Of a stretch of 64,000 nt of DNA, positions 44,428-53,314 are shown one piece after another (position 1 is the first letter of the stretch; every line of letters starts with the position of its first letter). Both the position numbers and the translations under genes were made by a program. The stretch comes from Paenibacillus sp. FSL H7-0331 (GTDB lineage: Bacteria > Bacillota > Bacilli > Paenibacillales > NBRC-103111). The DNA lies in contig NZ_MRTH01000007.1 in the NCBI RefSeq assembly GCF_001956045.1, forward strand, positions 186,001-250,000, given 5' to 3'. The notes beneath the pieces are model-generated. The model was not told the origin of the DNA. It saw only the letters and a program-made list of their open reading frames with translations, and searched no databases.

Positions 44428-45645
44428 GTGATCAAGCATTTTCAACTGACATCTGCAAGCTTAACCCTTTTCCATGTACTTGATATGAATACCAGCATAT
44501 TGACTCCCGATGGCTCTGTAGAGATGGCGCATATTCATGAGCCCTTGCCAATTTTTTTGCTCCAGACACAGCAGGAAGACTTTTTAAGACTTAGCTGGCA
44601 ATCCAAGCAGGATCCCACACAATGCTGCATATACACGAATGTATTTGGACTGACTTATTTATCAAGATTCTTTGAGTTGGGGGGGGAGCAACCTACTGTT
44701 TGGGTAGTCGGACCTTTTCTCATGCAGATACCCGATATGGACAAAATTAATGCGCTATTCCGTACAGAACAAAACAAACAAAGGGCTATGGGTGAGTTCG
44801 TTCGCTCCTTGAAGCTGCTCAGCAATGCCAGAATCCAGAGTGCCGTTAATATCTTGAACCAAGCAGGCTCCATTCAACAGGTTCCTTATCGAAAATTAAA
44901 CACACAGCATACGTGGGAACGATTAGATGCCAACGACATCCAGCATATTTTGGCGCAGCCCGATGAAATGGATACGAAAGTTATTGAACTCAGATATGAA
45001 TTAGAGAAAGAACTTATGAGTGCGGTCGAAAACGGGGATAAAAAAATGTTGAAGCATCTCCTGAAGGAAACCAAAAATTTATTTGATTTTTCTGACCGCT
45101 TTCCCAATCAGCCTGTCAGGGCAATGAAAAACATGTTAATTGTTTTAAACACATTGTTACGTATGGCTGCAGCCAGAGGAAAGGTTCAGCCGTTTTACCT
45201 GCATCACATCTCCGAAAAGTTTTCCAAGCAGATCGAACGCTGCGATAGCATCAATTCCCTTATTGCGCTTTTGGATTTGATGTATGAAGAGTATTGCGAT
45301 ATGGTTAACCGTCGTGCCGTTTCTGGATATTCCCCCTTGGTGCAAAAAGCAGCTCAACACATTCATGTTTACTTCAGTAAACCCTTGATCCTGCAAGAGC
45401 TGGCCCATATTTGTCTTGTGCATCCCTCACATTTATCAAGGCAATTCAGAAAGGAAACGGGGATGACACTGACCAATTATCAGAATAGGACAAGAATCGA
45501 CCAGGCCAAGCTTTTATTAAAAAAGGCTAACACCTCCATTGACTGGATTGCCGGTCAAGTCGGATTTGATGATGCAGGCTATTTCACTCGTATATTTAAT
45601 AAGCTGGAAGGCATGACCCCGTCCAGATATAGAAAAGAATTTTGA
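44428..45645 (+). CDS. AraC family regulator with large unrecognised sensor domain
   Basis: The 405-residue protein has an N-terminal part of about 290 residues that I do not assign (CCIYTNVFGLTYLSRFFELGGEQPTVWVVGPFLM near 55-95) and a C-terminal AraC domain (YFSKPLILQELAHICLVHPSHLSRQFRKETGMTLTNY; closing VGFDDAGYFTRIFNKLEGMTPSRYR). It is divergent from the symporter-dehydrogenase-isomerase operon and is its likely activator. GTG at 44428 lies about 11 bases after AAAGG. Confidence 0.87.
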   Translation: MIKHFQLTSASLTLFHVLDMNTSILTPDGSVEMAHIHEPLPIFLLQTQQEDFLRLSWQSKQDPTQCCIYTNVFGLTYLSRFFELGGEQPTVWVVGPFLMQIPDMDKINALFRTEQNKQRAMGEFVRSLKLLSNARIQSAVNILNQAGSIQQVPYRKLNTQHTWERLDANDIQHILAQPDEMDTKVIELRYELEKELMSAVENGDKKMLKHLLKETKNLFDFSDRFPNQPVRAMKNMLIVLNTLLRMAAARGKVQPFYLHHISEKFSKQIERCDSINSLIALLDLMYEEYCDMVNRRAVSGYSPLVQKAAQHIHVYFSKPLILQELAHICLVHPSHLSRQFRKETGMTLTNYQNRTRIDQAKLLLKKANTSIDWIAGQVGFDDAGYFTRIFNKLEGMTPSRYRKEF

Positions 45646-45738
45646 GTTCCCCCTGAAAATAACTGGAGATTTAGCGATGCTGACCTATGACGCCTCATCA
45701 ATCATAACCGATTTAAAAAGAATGGCTTCGAAGAGTCA

Positions 45739-45906
45739 GATAGTCATTCTGCAATATTATATTTCTGATTTATGAGAAGCGTCCAAGCGTCTAAGAGGTC
45801 CTTCGCAACAAAGTCGGGTGATGCTTGCTCATACCACTTGTGACGGTATTTGCCGCATCGAATCCAAGCCCTTAGTGGTCTATGAATGACCGTCGCGCCC
45901 CATTCT
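45739..45906 (-). other. Unidentified coding-like fragment
   Basis: Minus-strand codons from about 45906 to 45739 read YKEWGATVIHRPLRAW then IRCGKYRHKWYEQASPDF and VAKDLLDAWTLLINQKYNIAE before a stop. The composition looks like protein coding, but the frame starts after stops, has no ribosome site and I do not recognise it. It is probably a remnant of a lost gene. The remaining bases from 45646 hold nothing I can name. Confidence 0.35.
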
Positions 45907-46470
45907 TTATATTATTATACTGTTTTCTTTTTTCTGACTAATTGCGTGTATATATTTAATAGTAAGCTTCCATAAGACTCCCCCAAGCCAAAACATTAAC
46001 ACACCAATCACAATAGAAATTGGCAAGAACTGCATTGGGCTTGGTGTAAATGCTCCCATTTCGATTGTTATTCCGGCAATATCATATCCCATAAGATACC
46101 CGACAAATTTAACAATTCCGCCTATCGGCGTAATAACTCCACCAATCATTAAAGCAATGGAAAGAGTACTGATGAACGGCAAAAGTAACATACCGTTGAT
46201 GCCTGCAAAGCTGCTACAAAATGCAAATATTGCGCCGAATTTACGCCAACTAAATTTACTGTTCTTTGAAATGACTTCAACTAAGTATGCTTTCGCTAAT
46301 TCTTTTGGGTTTCCTAACCGTTCGATGATTTGCTCAGAAGATACACCATTATTTTGCAATTCAAGCATTACACATTTGATTTCTTTTACAATGTCAATAC
46401 GCTCGGAATCGGACATAGATTTCAAATACTTTTCAATTTTTATAAGATAGTCATTCATAATTTTATCCAC
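45907..46470 (-). CDS. HAAS/DUF1700-family membrane protein
   Basis: The 187-residue protein starts with the HAAS signalling domain (YLIKIEKYLKSMSDSERIDIVKEI, about 8-31, and SSEQIIERLGNPKELAKAYLVE, about 44-65) followed by three to four membrane helices. Such DUF1700 proteins usually follow a PadR regulator gene and respond to envelope stress. No PadR gene lies upstream here. GTG at 46470 follows GGGGAG at 7 bases, and a DnaA-box TTATCCACA overlaps the start (46463-46471). Confidence 0.85.
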   Translation of the reverse strand: MDKIMNDYLIKIEKYLKSMSDSERIDIVKEIKCVMLELQNNGVSSEQIIERLGNPKELAKAYLVEVISKNSKFSWRKFGAIFAFCSSFAGINGMLLLPFISTLSIALMIGGVITPIGGIVKFVGYLMGYDIAGITIEMGAFTPSPMQFLPISIVIGVLMFWLGGVLWKLTIKYIHAISQKKENSIII

Positions 46471-46559
46471 AATTTAACTCCCCTTTATTTCTGTTATAGC
46501 CCTCTGTACTTTCTTGCCAAAATGAAAAAATATATTCTTATTTCAATAATCTTCTAATT

Positions 46560-46594
46560 GTACCTCCTGTATATATATCGTACAATTCAGTACC
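46560..46594 (-). promoter_or_regulatory. 35-base promoter motif, copy A
   Basis: The minus strand reads GGTACTGAATTGTACG then ATATATATACAGGAGGTAC. It matches copy B at 48071-48105 at 28 of 35 positions by eye. It contains TGTA...TACA dyad halves and ends in AGGAGGTA. It may be an operator shared by the HAAS gene and the serine hydrolase gene. Confidence 0.5.
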
Positions 46595-46634
46595 AACAAC
46601 CGCCGAACGCAAGCAGAAACAGCGGGCAAGGTTA

Positions 46635-46665
46635 CGCAATAGGGGCATCCCCCCTATGTATTGCG
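46635..46665. repeat. GC-rich hairpin of foreign composition
   Basis: CGCAATAGGGG and CCCCTATGTATTGCG (with a GT insertion) form a strong stem around CATCC. It has no T-run, so it is not a usual terminator; an oriT or recombination site of a lost element is possible. Confidence 0.4.
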
Positions 46666-46821
46666 CGGGTTTTCCAGGCGCGTTTTGAGGGGGCAAGGTT
46701 TAAAAAGTTGCCGTCATAATTCCAAAAAGCCCCAAATTTATTTTTAAAAGTATGTTCGGGTTTTTAACCAGAAAGGCATATTTTTAACTGTAAAAACTAT
46801 GACAAAATTTTTCCGTTTTTC

Positions 46822-47991
46822 CTACTTGCTAAATTCAGCAAGTAAAATATTTTTAAAAGGATTAGGACTGTTATCTCTACCCAAACTGTTCAAACTGACG
46901 ACCAACGTATGATTGCCTCCAAGTGTACCTCCAGCAATCGTAGAAAACCCTAGAATGCCACCTGTGTGTCCCCATATCGAGACACCGTTTGGAAGCTTAG
47001 TTTCAGAGATTCCAAGACCATATCCATCGATTCCAGCTCTTCCTACAGGAACTGTTGTAAGCATTTCTTTTAGTTGCTGTCCCTTCAGTAATTTGCCACC
47101 GAGCAAGTAAGAGAAGAATTTATTTAAGTCGTCAGCATCAGAAATCATATCTCCAGCCGAGCTACCTGCACTTGGATTATAATAAGTAACGTCTTTTATC
47201 TCACTTGCTTCGTCTGGTTGGGAATATCCCCGAGCATGCTTGGTGCCTGGAATAACGCTTGAATTGCCAGGTAGGAATGTATCCTGCAATTCAAGCGGTT
47301 CAATAATCCGATTTTCAATCTCTTCCGCGTAGCTGTTTCCGGTTACTTTTTCAATAAGAATACCCAGTAATACGTATCCTGTGTTTGAATAAGACCAGCC
47401 CTTTCCTGGAACAAAGTCTGGGGGCAGAGAAATCCCCAACTTCACTATTTCTTCAGCCGTATACGTTTTTTTTGTATCCATAAAATCAGCGTCTTTGGAT
47501 CTTGAGTATTCAGCGATACCACTTGTATGGTTCAATATCTGCCGGATGGTAATCTGTTCACCATTATATCCGTTTCCTTGAATGACACCAGGCAACCATT
47601 TTTCGATGGAGTCGTCTAGATTCAAGCGGTTCTCTCCAGCTAATTGAAGTACAACCGTTGCGGTGAACGTCTTCGTCACGCTGCCAATGCGAAACCGATA
47701 ATCTGTTTCCATTGGTTTCTTGGTGCTCAGATTCGCTACCCCAGTGGCATAACCCCACTTTTTTCCACCCTCAAAAGTTTTAGCAAGTATCCCCGGGAAT
47801 CCAAGTTGCAATGTATCCCGCATAGCTTGCTTGACGGAATTATGATCTTGTTGAGTGCTTGTTTGTAAAGAACTAGATACATTTTGAGTGGGCTCTGCTT
47901 TTACAATTGAGGTTGGCGATGTGTATAGCAGGGAACTTCCAGTTAATAGAAGGGCCAGACTTGCAAATGTAATTTGACTACGTATTTTCAT
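46822..47991 (-). CDS. Secreted serine hydrolase, beta-lactamase fold (class C/DD-peptidase-like)
   Basis: The protein of about 389 residues starts with a signal peptide (KIRSQITFASLALLLTGSSLLYTSP). The catalytic SxxK is in GSVTKTFTA (about residue 108) and the YxN motif in WSYSNTGY (about 188-195); HTGGILGF near residue 335 is the third HxG motif. This is the Beta-lactamase (PF00144) family, which holds D-Ala-D-Ala carboxypeptidases, esterases and class C enzymes. ATG at 47991 follows AAGAGGAATG; the longer frame to 48099 is rejected. It lies downstream of another such gene and of an Agr-like regulatory pair. Confidence 0.88.
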   Translation of the reverse strand: MKIRSQITFASLALLLTGSSLLYTSPTSIVKAEPTQNVSSSLQTSTQQDHNSVKQAMRDTLQLGFPGILAKTFEGGKKWGYATGVANLSTKKPMETDYRFRIGSVTKTFTATVVLQLAGENRLNLDDSIEKWLPGVIQGNGYNGEQITIRQILNHTSGIAEYSRSKDADFMDTKKTYTAEEIVKLGISLPPDFVPGKGWSYSNTGYVLLGILIEKVTGNSYAEEIENRIIEPLELQDTFLPGNSSVIPGTKHARGYSQPDEASEIKDVTYYNPSAGSSAGDMISDADDLNKFFSYLLGGKLLKGQQLKEMLTTVPVGRAGIDGYGLGISETKLPNGVSIWGHTGGILGFSTIAGGTLGGNHTLVVSLNSLGRDNSPNPFKNILLAEFSK

Positions 47992-48070
47992 AAGGCATTC
48001 ATTCCTCTTCTCTATTAATATTGTAAGTTTGTTTTTCATATATACGTCATATCTGTTCCGCCTTTCACAC

Positions 48071-48105
48071 CTACCTCCTGCATATACATCGAACAACACA
48101 GAACC
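48071..48105 (-). promoter_or_regulatory. 35-base promoter motif, copy B
   Basis: The minus strand reads GGTTCTGTGTTGTTCG then ATGTATATGCAGGAGGTAG. It matches copy A at 46560-46594 and lies about 80 bases before the serine hydrolase start. Confidence 0.5.
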
Positions 48106-48141
48106 TCAATTTCAGGAGTATATCAGCTAAAGTTGAGTAGT

Positions 48142-50193
48142 CTATTTATTCTTCAAATTAATTTTAAATACATCGCCCTCATTACCGCCAAAAACGATCA
48201 TCCCACCTTCAGGTAGTACTACCGAATGATTGCTCGTTGCCTTTGAAAAGTTCACAACCATTCCATTCGCGTCATAAACGGCAAATCCCCCACTTACCGG
48301 AGTCTCAACGTTCATGACTCGATTGGCTGAGTTTTCATCAATTTTATACCATTTAGCCTGACCACCCGTTGGTATGGTGCAAAATGAATCATTCCCTGCA
48401 TAAATGGGTTGAATCGCATCTTCACTTATATAGGATTCTCCATCGATCATTAATTGCTCTGTATGGTCCATGTTATAGAAATTCAAATCAAAGGCATCTC
48501 TTCCGCTAAAAATAGGAATATCAAATACATTTACTGCTTTATTCTTATCAACAATTTGAGTGCCGGATGCGTATCCATGGTTGACATCAACGGATAAATT
48601 TAAGGCCAAAAACGCTTTATTCATATACTTGAATGAAGTTATCTTTTCATCCAATGCGTAGTAATTTTTTCCATTTCTTTGTTCCCATACCGTTTGAGTT
48701 GACTGATTTAGAGGATTGGAATCTAACTTTTGATACTCATACGTTACCATAACCGTTTGACCTAATCCCGGAAAATTCAAATAATTGCTAAGTTTTAAAT
48801 AGGTTTTTCCATTCTTCGGTTGGTCAAAGCTTATGGTTACATTCCCATCGTTGTTTTTGAATTGTCCTTTGCCTATATATACATATTTTTGAGGCGGTAT
48901 CAATCCGCTTAGAGCGGGTAAATCAATCTCTCCGTTCTTGAAATCCAGATTTACCGTTTTACCTACGTTACCGTATAATCCAGAGTAAGCAAGCAAATCC
49001 GGCGGCATATCCACTTTCAATGGAGGTTCAAATGTTTTTTCAGGCAGGAGCTCTTTAATGATGCCTTTGACTCTTATATATTCCAATAAAACATTGGATG
49101 CAAAAATACCATTGTAGATAGATTTCCCTCCAGATGAAAGTATGGCTATAGAAATATCATGTTCGGGTAGAGTAGTCAAAACAGCGTGATACAGTTGCGT
49201 ATCTCCACCTTTGGATAAAGCGGTTATTCCGTAATCACTAAACGGTTCTAAACGAACGGCATCCCAACCAAGACCATAATTAATGCTGTTTGTCTCTTCA
49301 GAAACCCACACTCCCTTTCTATACTCATGACTTTGCATAGCCTTTGCTGATTTCTCAGATAAAACATCCGTTCGATTTCCGATTAATACTTCAGCGAACT
49401 TACTTAATTCTTCGGCCGTGGAGTAGAGGCCTCCTGACCCAATGAGATTGACATTCTCAACGGGTAAAGCCTGATCTATCGCAGGAAAATAAGTTTTTGC
49501 GAGCTTGTCTCTATCAAATGAATCACGTGGTGTTTTAGTAGAGCTTAAATGAAGAGGCTTGCTAACAAAGGTTTCAATGAATTCGCTGTAACTTAACCCG
49601 CTTACTCGTTCGATCAAGATTTCAAGCAGTTGAAAACCATCGTTACAATATACCGAGGATTCGCCTGGGTTTGACTTTAACCTTTCTGATTGTAGTTTGA
49701 CCAATAGTTCATCATGATTTTTCGTATCATTGTCATCGAGCAAAAAGCTATTCTCGTAGTGACTACCATAAAGTCCTGAAGAATGATTCATCAACATGCG
49801 CGGTGTAATCTTTGTGTATCGTTCATCTGCCATTTTAAAGTCCTTGATATACGTGGTTAGTGGTTTATCAATATCAATTTTATTAGAATCAGCTAGTATC
49901 ATCGCTGCAGCAGTTACATACACTTTACTTACCGAGCCTATTCCAAACATCGTGTCTTTGGTTATCAGATTCTTGGTCGCTTTATCGTATACACCAGCGC
50001 TACCCGATAAAACAATGGATCCATGGTCCATAATTGCATACTGCAATCCACTTACACCATAATCGGACACGATCTTCGAAGCCAGCCCCTGTGCCTTTTC
50101 TTTTACAGTATCAGGATTCGTTTGAGCAAAAGCAGAGGTGACCGGTATTGCAATAAGCATAATGGTCATTAATATAGAAACCATCTTCTTCAT
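48142..50193 (-). CDS. Secreted serine hydrolase, beta-lactamase fold, with long C-terminal domain
   Basis: The 683-residue protein has a signal peptide (ILMTIMLIAIPVTSAFA, cleavage near 23) and a beta-lactamase/PBP-like domain (about 30-370) with SxxK in GIGSVSKVYVTAA (about 96-108), YxN in SSVYCNDGF (about 180-188) and KGGDTQLYH as the third motif. An all-beta C-terminal region of about 300 residues follows and is not recognised. It may be a DD-peptidase or esterase on the cell wall. The start follows AGGAGGAACAAA. It is downstream of the AgrC/AgrA-like pair, separated by a terminator. Confidence 0.87.
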   Translation of the reverse strand: MKKMVSILMTIMLIAIPVTSAFAQTNPDTVKEKAQGLASKIVSDYGVSGLQYAIMDHGSIVLSGSAGVYDKATKNLITKDTMFGIGSVSKVYVTAAAMILADSNKIDIDKPLTTYIKDFKMADERYTKITPRMLMNHSSGLYGSHYENSFLLDDNDTKNHDELLVKLQSERLKSNPGESSVYCNDGFQLLEILIERVSGLSYSEFIETFVSKPLHLSSTKTPRDSFDRDKLAKTYFPAIDQALPVENVNLIGSGGLYSTAEELSKFAEVLIGNRTDVLSEKSAKAMQSHEYRKGVWVSEETNSINYGLGWDAVRLEPFSDYGITALSKGGDTQLYHAVLTTLPEHDISIAILSSGGKSIYNGIFASNVLLEYIRVKGIIKELLPEKTFEPPLKVDMPPDLLAYSGLYGNVGKTVNLDFKNGEIDLPALSGLIPPQKYVYIGKGQFKNNDGNVTISFDQPKNGKTYLKLSNYLNFPGLGQTVMVTYEYQKLDSNPLNQSTQTVWEQRNGKNYYALDEKITSFKYMNKAFLALNLSVDVNHGYASGTQIVDKNKAVNVFDIPIFSGRDAFDLNFYNMDHTEQLMIDGESYISEDAIQPIYAGNDSFCTIPTGGQAKWYKIDENSANRVMNVETPVSGGFAVYDANGMVVNFSKATSNHSVVLPEGGMIVFGGNEGDVFKINLKNK

Positions 50194-50284
50194 TATTTGT
50201 TCCTCCTCGTATTCTATCTAGATTTTACTTGCTGAATTCATCATACAAGGAAGCGGGCTGTTATATTAAAAAATCACCCTGAAA

Positions 50285-50327
50285 CGAAAAAAACAATCCC
50301 TAAACAACATGTTGCTCAGGGATTGTT
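50285..50327 (-). terminator. Terminator overlapping the AgrC-like stop codon
   Basis: On the minus strand AACAATCCCT pairs with AGGGATTGTT around GAGCAACATGTTGTTT and is followed by TTTTTTCG. The stem starts inside the last codons of the kinase gene (stop at 50318-50316). Confidence 0.9.
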
Positions 50328-51602
50328 GGTATGAAATGGGATTAGTACCATATTATTAAATAGTTTATGTTTCGTTTCAATGGTCATATGACCACCGTAC
50401 CTGTCGCAGATTCTAGCTATGTTCGTTAATCCAATACCATGAAATTCCGGGTTTGATTTTTGGCTGTTTAAGTGGGCAACTTCATTTTCCATATGATTCA
50501 TGATGTGAATGAGAAGGGTAGACTCGGTAGAATGTATTTTTATAAGAATGTACCTATCTTCTGCAATTTTTAACTTTTTAGATGCCTCTATTGCGTTATC
50601 TAGCATATTTCCAATGACAACACATAAGTCATAACGGTCAATATGGACTACTTGTGAACATAAGTTAATCTTTGTATCTATTCTTATGCCATTTGCTTGT
50701 CCAATACTAAGCGTATTAGTGACAAGGGCATCTATAACGAGATTCCCCGTATTAACCCGTTGATAGGCTCCTTCGACTTTATTTAATGTCGTCTTAATAT
50801 GTTCCAGTGCAGTTGTTAACTCATTTCGCTTAATACACTCTTCAATATACAAAAACTGCTGATTCGTATCATGAATGATTCTTTTAATGGATTTGAAGCT
50901 GTGAACGACTTTTTCGTAATTCGCATCCTGATAGTCCATCTGATGTTGCAACTGAGTATTCTCATGCATGAATTGAAATTTATCAATGATCGTATCAAAA
51001 ATATAGAAAATCATAACGTTTAAAAATAGTAATACAATGACGGATATGAAAGAATAGGCGTCCTTATAAGTTAGAATATTCAGTTGGTTTATACTTACGA
51101 TAGGAATAACCGAAAAAAATAGGTAGTAACGATAATGCAAAGAGTAACTTCTACGTTTTGCAAGTAGTCGTATGATCTGAATGATAGCAAACATGATCAT
51201 GCAACTGAGTAAAATAGCTTTCGTGTAGGCTATTTGATCATGTTCATTTACAGGGTCAAAGCTAAACTCAACTGAATATAGGGTATAAAAAATATAAAGG
51301 GATATAAAATTAACAAGAGATATTAAAACACCGTAAAACATAGAAAAAATGATCTTTTCTTTAATTTCTACTTGATAAGATTGAGCAAAACTAAATATCA
51401 TGAGCAAGGGTAGAATCCAAGATAAAATAGGAGAGATGGGAATAACCAGATAGAGGTAATCAAGCAACCCAAAGATAAGGAAGTAAATGAATCGGTTATG
51501 TTTTTTAGCTGATTTATCAAATACCGAGTTGAAGAAAAAATTAATTTGAACGCCCATCACAAGTACAATGCTAAAGACAATAGGAAAATTATTTGGAATC
51601 AT
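50316..51602 (-). CDS. AgrC-like sensor histidine kinase (GHKL)
   Basis: The 428-residue protein has six to seven N-terminal membrane helices (about 1-210) and a cytoplasmic GHKL kinase: the H-box IIHDTNQQF (phospho-His about 244), the N-box GNMLDNAIEAS and the G-box FHGIGLTNI. This is the HPK10 group of peptide-sensing kinases such as AgrC and BlpH. It starts 1 base after the response regulator gene. No agrB protease or agrD peptide gene is seen in the window. Confidence 0.9.
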   Translation of the reverse strand: MIPNNFPIVFSIVLVMGVQINFFFNSVFDKSAKKHNRFIYFLIFGLLDYLYLVIPISPILSWILPLLMIFSFAQSYQVEIKEKIIFSMFYGVLISLVNFISLYIFYTLYSVEFSFDPVNEHDQIAYTKAILLSCMIMFAIIQIIRLLAKRRSYSLHYRYYLFFSVIPIVSINQLNILTYKDAYSFISVIVLLFLNVMIFYIFDTIIDKFQFMHENTQLQHQMDYQDANYEKVVHSFKSIKRIIHDTNQQFLYIEECIKRNELTTALEHIKTTLNKVEGAYQRVNTGNLVIDALVTNTLSIGQANGIRIDTKINLCSQVVHIDRYDLCVVIGNMLDNAIEASKKLKIAEDRYILIKIHSTESTLLIHIMNHMENEVAHLNSQKSNPEFHGIGLTNIARICDRYGGHMTIETKHKLFNNMVLIPFHTNNP

Positions 51603-51603
51603 A

Positions 51604-52344
51604 TCAAAGGACCTTCATAATCATAAATTTGGTGTAGACATCTTTAACCTCATTAATTTTAGAACGACCTATGGGTAATTCCATGCCATTGGACATGAGG
51701 ACCACTCCGCTAGCAAATTTCTGCACATGAAGCAGATTAATAATAATAGAACGATGGATTTGCAAGAAGTTACAGTCTTTTAAGGCCAAAGCATAATCTG
51801 AAATGATGCCTTTGCTTTCATAGGTTTGATTAGAGGTAATAAAATGTAGTTTGCTTTTTATGGTTAAGCTTTTGGCAGCTTCAATACTAATGAGGTCATC
51901 ATATTTTAAAACGACTTCTTCATAGGCTGACTTGATGACCATAAACTTTTTATCAAGTGCTTGAAAGAATTGGCATAGCTTGATCATTTTCTCCTCCAAG
52001 ATCGAGGGGGCAATGGGTTTTATCAAATACTGGAATGTCATGACGTCAAAACTTTCCATCATATATTCAGGGTAGCTTGTCAGAAAAATTATTTGTTCAT
52101 CCAGGTTATTTAACCCTCTTATTTTTCGGGCTGTTTGAATTCCGTTCATCCCACCCATTTCAATATCCAATATTAAAATATGGAATGGAGTTTCATGACG
52201 CTCATAATAGGATACCAACTGCTCTCCCGAACCGAATAATTCGATTTCAAATTCTATATTTGTCTTTATCGACAAAGTAATCAAGATGTTTTTAGCATGC
52301 TCTCTTTGTTTTTCCTCATCATCGCAAATAGCCACTCTATACAT
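51604..52344 (-). CDS. LytTR-family response regulator (AgrA-like)
   Basis: The protein of about 246 residues has a receiver domain (VAICDDEEKQREH at the start; phospho-Asp in ILILDIEMGGMNG, about residue 61) and a C-terminal LytTR DNA-binding domain (about 140-245; CNFLQIHRSIIINLLHVQKF and MELPIGRSK). It is the expected partner of the AgrC-like kinase. ATG at 52344 follows AGAGG at 10 bases; the upstream ATG at 52371 lacks a better site. It is the first gene of this pair. Confidence 0.9.
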   Translation of the reverse strand: MYRVAICDDEEKQREHAKNILITLSIKTNIEFEIELFGSGEQLVSYYERHETPFHILILDIEMGGMNGIQTARKIRGLNNLDEQIIFLTSYPEYMMESFDVMTFQYLIKPIAPSILEEKMIKLCQFFQALDKKFMVIKSAYEEVVLKYDDLISIEAAKSLTIKSKLHFITSNQTYESKGIISDYALALKDCNFLQIHRSIIINLLHVQKFASGVVLMSNGMELPIGRSKINEVKDVYTKFMIMKVL

Positions 52345-52494
52345 AAATGATATACCTCTCATTTCCAACACCTTTATTCTAAAACTCTATATAAGCATGA
52401 TACAACCTTTTGACTTTGTATAGATAGCTTTTGGATGAAATGCAAATTAAAATCCCTCAACACCAAATGAACGAGCTTCTTTTTCGGAGATTCT
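52345..52494. other. Intergenic region
   Basis: AT-rich, with the probable promoter of the two-component pair. Nothing specific recognised. Confidence 0.3.
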
Positions 52495-52919
52495 TTGAAA
52501 CTCCAGTATATTAATGAAATGCTTGGAATACCAGAGCTCCACATCCATAACATCCGGTTCCAAGGTATGAATGAAATTCATTTGGAAACGGCTCCTACAG
52601 CCTACAAACAGGCCTGCCCCATATGCTATTCGGAAGCGTTTGTCAAACGTAACGGCAGCAATAACCCGAGAAAAATCCGTCATTTGGCGGTCTTCGGAAA
52701 GAAGAGTTACCTGTGTGTGCCATCCATCCGAATGGTTTGTTCCTGTTGCCAGATTGGCTTCGTATGGACTTACGGTTTTGTAGGTCCCAAGCGCAGCGGT
52801 ACAACTGCCTTTTTCGTTCCCAAAGTGTAGAACAAGCACTTGGCTCTACAGCAGCGCATAGTGCAAGGATGCAAGGGGCGCCATTAGAGTTTATACAACA
52901 ATGGTTAGCAGCTTAAGGG
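52495..52919 (+). pseudogene. ISL3-family transposase N-terminal relic
   Basis: The first frame encodes an ISL3-type zinc-ribbon N terminus: LGIPELHIHNIRFQGMNEIHLE, CPICYSEAFVKRNGSNNPRKIRHL and MVCSCCQIGFVWTYGFVGPKR. The frame then breaks near 52800 and a second frame gives FRSQSVEQALGSTAAHSARMQ before 52916. The DDE catalytic part is lost. It lies next to a relic of an SDR gene. Confidence 0.75.
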
Positions 52920-53040
52920 GGATTTCATGATGCGGGTCATCAGGTCGTCGGTCTTGTGCGCTCAGACAATAGCGCTGCGAAACTAAAAGAGGCCGGGGCC
53001 GAAGTGCACCGCGGTGACATAAGAAATGTATTCCACGGAT
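52920..53040 (+). pseudogene. NAD(P)-dependent SDR/epimerase relic
   Basis: The plus strand encodes GFHDAGHQVVGLVRSDNSAAKLKEAGAEVHRGDI, the Rossmann-type start of an extended SDR protein after its first glycine-rich motif. There is no start codon and it stops soon after, so only about 40 residues remain. It joins the ISL3 relic directly at the left. Confidence 0.7.
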
Positions 53041-53305
53041 CTTTCGCCATATTAATCCAAATACAAGTATCGAGAATTAGATAACGCACAGCTAGCATCC
53101 CCTATTCTAATTTATTTGGCGTTATTATCCAATTGTATCACTCCCCCCTGATATTGAAGTCTTGCTCAGTTCACTTGCCGGTTTGCATGTATTCGTCTCA
53201 CTTTGTAAAAGATGATAATCAAATAGATGCAAGTTAAAACTTTTTTGGGCTGCCCACACGTCTTACTTGTATACAGACATCAAGTAGTCAATAAAGAGAA
53301 AGGTA
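53041..53305. other. Promoter region of ECF sigma operon
   Basis: Apart from the candidate ECF promoter listed separately I see no gene. Confidence 0.35.
53235..53262 (+). promoter_or_regulatory. Candidate ECF (SigV-type) autoregulatory promoter
   Basis: TTAAAACTTTTTT (53234-53246) followed by CGTC (53259-53262), 18 bases after AAC, looks like an ECF promoter of the AAC...CGTC type. The spacing is slightly long. It lies about 50 bases before the sigma gene. Confidence 0.4.
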
Positions 53306-53314
53306 TTGTTGATC

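Larger units (their letters stand above)
46471..46821. other. Intergenic region with foreign-looking hairpin and PadR-like motif
   Basis: It holds a 35-base motif (46560-46594) that recurs at 48071-48105, a strong hairpin CGCAATAGGGG...CCCCTATgtATTGCG (46635-46665), and the word GGGCAAGGTT twice (about 46624 and 46692). The middle part is rich in G and C compared with its AT-rich flanks. No gene is visible. Confidence 0.5.
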
